Shown here: positions 61,188 through 64,000 of the stretch, piece after piece
Layout of the letters: each line of letters opens with the position of its first letter
Position numbering within the stretch: position 1 is the first letter of the stretch
Assembly: GCA_964521085.1 (NCBI GenBank)
Contig: CAZFPL010000006.1
Coordinates: 38,997-102,996 of the forward strand
DNA from: JAFGKK01 sp964521085
Lineage (GTDB): Bacteria > Chloroflexota > Anaerolineae > Anaerolineales > RBG-16-64-43
Length of the DNA stretch: 64,000 nt
Direction: 5' to 3'
The notes under the pieces: generated by a model
What the model was told of the DNA's origin: nothing
The model's input: the letters and a program-made list of their open reading frames with translations, nothing else
Database searches by the model: none
Made by a program: the position numbers and the translations under genes

Positions 61188-61949
61188 TTATTGATCGTAC
61201 ACGTGCAGGACTTTCCCGAGGAACGCCTTCGTCCGCTCATGCTGCGGATGGAAGAACAACGCTTCGGGCTCGCCCTGCTCGACAAACAGGCCCTCGTCCA
61301 TGAAGATCACCCGGTCGGCCGCCGCGCGCGCAAATCCCATTTCGTGCGAAACGACCACCATGGTCATGCCCTCGAAGGCCAGTTTCTCCATCACATCGAC
61401 CACTTCATTGATCATTTCCGGATCCAGCGCGCTGGTCGGCTCGTCGAACAGCATCACCTTAGGGTTCATTGCGAGCGCCCGCGCGATCGCCACGCGCTGC
61501 TACTGGCCGCCCGAGAGCTGCGCCGGATGGCAATCTTCCTTGTCGGGGATGCCCACCTTGTCCAGCAGTTCGCGGGCCACCCGCTCCGCCTCCTTCCGGC
61601 TGCGTTTGCGGATGATCCGCTGCGCCAGGGTGATGTTATCGAGCGCTGTAAGGTGGGCAAACAGGTTGAATGACTGAAAGACCATCCCCACCTCGGCGCG
61701 CACCGTGTTGATGTTCTCGGCCGTATCGAGCGGAATCCCGTCCACCGTAATCCGTCCGGAATCGTATTCCTCCAGGCGGTTGATACAGCGTAGAAGGGTG
61801 GATTTTCCCGATCCCGAGGGGCCGATGATCACCACCACTTCCTTCCGCTTTACCTCGAGGCTCACCCCGCGCACCGCCTCCAGCGCGCCGAAGTGTTTGG
61901 TCACATTTTCGATGCAGATCATGGTATCCGAGTCAATATTGTTATTCAT
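61188..61949 (-). pseudogene. Amino-acid ABC transporter ATPase with in-frame TAG at codon 150
   Basis: The reading frame encodes a GlnQ/HisP-type ATPase of 253 residues: Walker A GPSGSGKST (43-51), signature LSGGQ, Walker B MLFDEPTSALD and the switch His in VVVSHEMG. A TAG (61502-61500) replaces the Gln after LSGGQ in what is normally LSGGQQQR, cutting the protein inside its signature; the frame then continues unbroken to the C-terminus. CAG to TAG is one C-to-T change. The start at 61949 follows GAGAGG and overlaps nothing; the permease stop is 4 nt upstream. It is a pseudogene, unless the base is a sequencing error or the stop is read through. Confidence 0.85.
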
Positions 61950-61953
61950 CGGC

Positions 61954-62787
61954 CTACCTCTCATACTTAACGCGCTTCTCGATCCACGCCACGATCCGGG
62001 CGGAAAAAAGCGTCATCATCAGGTACAACAACGCGATCATCGCCCACGTTTCGAGCGGGATGAAATTGATTGACATGAATTCCTGCCCGCGGCGGGTCAT
62101 ATCGGCCACGGCCACGACGCTGACCAGCGAGGAATCTTTCAGAAGCGATACGAATTCATTTCCCATCGGGGGCAGGATCACCCGCACCGCCTGCGGCAGA
62201 ATCACATGGCGCATCGTCTGGGCAAAGCTCATCCCGAGTGACCGCGCCGCCTCGACCTGCCCTTTGGGGATGCTCTGGATCCCGGCGCGGTAGATCTCGC
62301 TCATGTAGGCGCCGTAGCAGGTTGTCAGGCCGAAAATCGCCATGGGCAGGGCTGGAGCACGGAAATTGGAGAGAAATTCAATTCCGTTTTTATCTCCGAT
62401 CCCCTGCACCAGGGCCGGGAAGGCGTAATACCAGAAGATCAACTGCACCAGAATCGGGATCCCGCGGATAATCTCGACGTATAAAGTGGAGATCCCATAG
62501 ATGGTGGGATTTTTCGAAAGGCGTCCCAACCCCCCAAGCAGCCCCACCACGACCACCAGCATAAAAGACACCCCCGTCACGAGGATCGTGACCCCGATCC
62601 CGTCGGAGACAAAACGAAAAATCCGTCCGTATGGATCCGGTATCGCCAGGATCAGGATCACCGCCACAACCACGACGGCGATGACCAAGCCCCACCAAGG
62701 GTCCATATGCGCTCCGGGTTCTTCGCCAGGGAAGGTGGTTATCCCTTTTGGGGTTGTCGTTTCGAGTGCCGGTTTGGTTTTTTTCAT
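61954..62787 (-). CDS. Polar amino-acid ABC transporter permease
   Basis: The 277-residue permease of the HisM/GlnP type appears intact: about five membrane helices, the TLYVEIIRGIPILVQLIFWYY segment and the EAA motif (GQVEAARSLGMSFAQTMRHVILPQAVRVILPP) that docks on the ATPase. It should move glutamine, glutamate or a related amino acid. The ATG at 62787 has no good ribosome site; an ATG at 62706 with GGAG 5 nt upstream is an alternative start that skips a polar N-terminal 27 residues. It lies between the two disrupted genes of the same transporter. Confidence 0.88.
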   Translation of the reverse strand: MKKTKPALETTTPKGITTFPGEEPGAHMDPWWGLVIAVVVVAVILILAIPDPYGRIFRFVSDGIGVTILVTGVSFMLVVVVGLLGGLGRLSKNPTIYGISTLYVEIIRGIPILVQLIFWYYAFPALVQGIGDKNGIEFLSNFRAPALPMAIFGLTTCYGAYMSEIYRAGIQSIPKGQVEAARSLGMSFAQTMRHVILPQAVRVILPPMGNEFVSLLKDSSLVSVVAVADMTRRGQEFMSINFIPLETWAMIALLYLMMTLFSARIVAWIEKRVKYER

Positions 62788-62862
62788 AAGTGGTTATTCC
62801 CACATTACGCAAAGGGCGCCACTATACCGCACGATTCCAGGCATGCGGAGCGCCCTCTGCGT

Positions 62863-62897
62863 AAAAAAAACCGCGGGGCTATTTTGCTGTACCGCGG
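62863..62897 (-). terminator. Internal terminator between binding-protein and permease genes
   Basis: On the minus strand CCGCGG (62897-62892) and CCGCGG (62876-62871) pair, followed by eight T (62870-62863). A leaky terminator after the binding protein gene is common in ABC operons and lowers permease/ATPase expression. Confidence 0.75.
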
Positions 62898-62908
62898 CGC
62901 TTTGCCGA

Positions 62909-63652
62909 TTACTCTCCCAGATCTATCGTCGTGACCCACTTGGTGTTGAGCGTGTCGATCAATCCCTCCGCCTTGACCTTGTCCAACCCGCTGTTGATTT
63001 TCTTCAGCAGGTCAGTCTTGGTTTTGCAGACGGCGATCCCGATCGATTCGCCCGTCAGGGGTTCGCCGATGGCCTTGAGCTTGTCGGAATACTTGGCGAC
63101 ATACCCGAGGGCCATGACGTTATCCGCCACCACCGCATCCACGTCGCCGTTCATCAGCGCCTGGAATGCCAGACCGATGGTGTTGAAGTTGACCAGCTCC
63201 GCTCCCTCGATCCCCGAGACCAACTCCGCCCCGGTAGTGGAGATTTACGCGCCCACGCGCTTGCCCTTCAGACTGTCAACACCGGTGATCCCGGTGTTGT
63301 CCGCGGCGACGACGATCTGCTGCCCGACGGTGTAATACGGATCCGAGAACAGCATATTCGCTTTCCGCTCATCGGTGATCGAGACGGAGGAGATCGCGAC
63401 GTCGTATTGGCACTGGGCGATGCCGGCCAGAAGCGCGTCCCAGGCGACGTTGACGAATTCCACTTCCATGCCTTCCTTCTCGGCGATGGCTTTCATCAGG
63501 TCGATGTCGAACCCGATGATTTCCTTGGTCGACTCATCGACATACTCGAACGGGGGCCAGGTGGCATCGGTCGCGACGACTACCTTGACCTTGGCCGGAC
63601 TGCAACTAACGACAAACAATCCGAATAGAAGAGCCAGTACTCAGCGTTTCAT
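62909..63652 (-). pseudogene. Amino-acid ABC transporter binding lipoprotein with two in-frame nonsense codons
   Basis: The frame from the ATG at 63652 (with AAGGAGGAAGG in front) encodes a 247-codon SBP_bac_3 binding lipoprotein: signal with lipobox VVSC, VKVVVATDATWPPFEYVDESTKEIIGFDIDLMKAIAEKEG, then LKGKRVGA and the second lobe to VTTIDLGE. Codon 4 is TGA (63643-63641) and codon 136 is TAA (63247-63245), between RVGA and ISTTGAE where family members have a residue such as Gln. Apart from these, the frame is intact. TGA and TAA each need one C-to-T change from Arg CGA and Gln CAA. Together with the ATPase stop this makes the transporter non-functional unless recoded. Confidence 0.85.
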
Positions 63653-64000
63653 CCTTCCTCCTTGAGATATGGGATCTGAATGATTGCTTCCCCCGTGGAA
63701 CGGAAAATTTTGGAGTCTTCGGAAAAATGATCCCTCTCGGCTCCAATTACTTGGTATGGATTACAACGCAGAATTCAATATTGAATTTCCAGTTTTCAAT
63801 GTCCTCATTCATTCCATGTCAGTTCCAAAAGACACAGGATCCAATAAAAAACCGGGAGAAAAGAAATCGAAAGCGAAAGAAAAAACCACAAGCCCCAAAA
63901 AAGGATCATAATCCTCCCAGTCAATCCCCCTTTTAAAAAATCCTGCGACAAATTATTGGAAATAATCGGATAATATTTATCTCAAAATAATCTTATCGTC
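63653..64000. other. AT-rich right edge with a Lys-rich open frame, nothing certain
   Basis: Base composition turns AT-rich here. An open frame (63684-63911, plus strand) encodes a 75-residue peptide with a very basic tail (KKPGEKKSKAKEKTTSPKKG); it has no ribosome-binding site and I do not call it a gene. A 5-3-5 palindrome GATAA-TAT-TTATC lies at about 63970-63982, and ATTATT-GGA-AATAAT just before it, possibly a promoter or operator of a gene beyond the window. Confidence 0.4.

Noticed and set aside
61188..63652. Stop-codon reassignment explaining the interrupted transporter genes
   Set aside because: TAG, TGA and TAA all occur inside these frames, yet each also ends normal genes in the window (TAG ends the GH3 gene, TGA ends fur, TAA ends smc), and the RF2 frameshift needs UGA to be a stop.

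Overview
This window looks like chromosomal DNA of a GC-rich member of the Chloroflexota, most likely class Anaerolineae. That placement is an inference from gene style: many lipoproteins with Thr/Pro-rich linkers after the lipobox Cys, WD40/TolB propellers full of AWSPDGK blades, YfhO-type giant membrane proteins, a NarL-type histidine kinase, a T-box before thrS and a fused FeoA-FeoB. No rRNA, CRISPR array, phage module or transposase gene was seen.

Layout. 0.2-6.3 kb: smc (minus) diverges from a sensor kinase and a membrane protein. 6.5-9.5 kb: a fur-feoAB-feoC iron operon with a clean palindromic operator on its promoter, followed by a decayed duplicate of a neighbouring gene tail. 9.9-13.8 kb: rdgB, a flippase-like membrane protein and a large WD40 lipoprotein. 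13.9-23.5 kb: a minus-strand beta-glycoside catabolic cluster (PfkB kinase, GH3, GH116, intracellular GH10, FGGY kinase, DUF4380-like) whose promoter carries a LacI-type operator plus an array of 9-1-9 palindromes. 24.1-31.9 kb: secreted GH13, DsbA-like oxidoreductase, ftsY, MBL hydrolase, prfB with its programmed +1 frameshift and a zinc-ribbon coiled-coil protein. 32-39 kb: DUF3160 lipoprotein, a frameshifted alpha/beta hydrolase, an AT-rich DUF402 gene and a secreted GH10-CBM9-CBM9 xylanase. 39.3-55.4 kb: M50 protease-TPR, YfhO proteins, a sulfur-type Rrf2 regulator with an orphan sulfonate/nitrate binding protein, aldo/keto reductases, paired lipoproteins and truncated copies of several of these. 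55.6-57.8 kb: tRNA-Val, T-box leader and thrS. 58-61 kb: DUF559 nuclease, alkD, ssb, and a DUF3467-translin-Cas4-like module. 61.2-63.7 kb: a polar amino-acid ABC transporter whose ATPase and binding protein carry three in-frame nonsense codons, while its permease is intact.

Functionally the region joins plant polysaccharide use (secreted xylanase and GH13 outside the cell, GH10/GH116/GH3 and two sugar kinases inside) with housekeeping genes (smc, ftsY, prfB, thrS, ssb). Three general traits recur. First, several genes have a -10 box ending 6-7 nt before the start codon and no ribosome-binding site, suggesting leaderless mRNAs. Second, intergenic gaps hold several families of short inverted-repeat elements, some G/C-skewed with very long perfect stems. 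Third, there are local partial duplications that left truncated copies near the intact gene (9.6, 46.3 and 53.1-53.6 kb).
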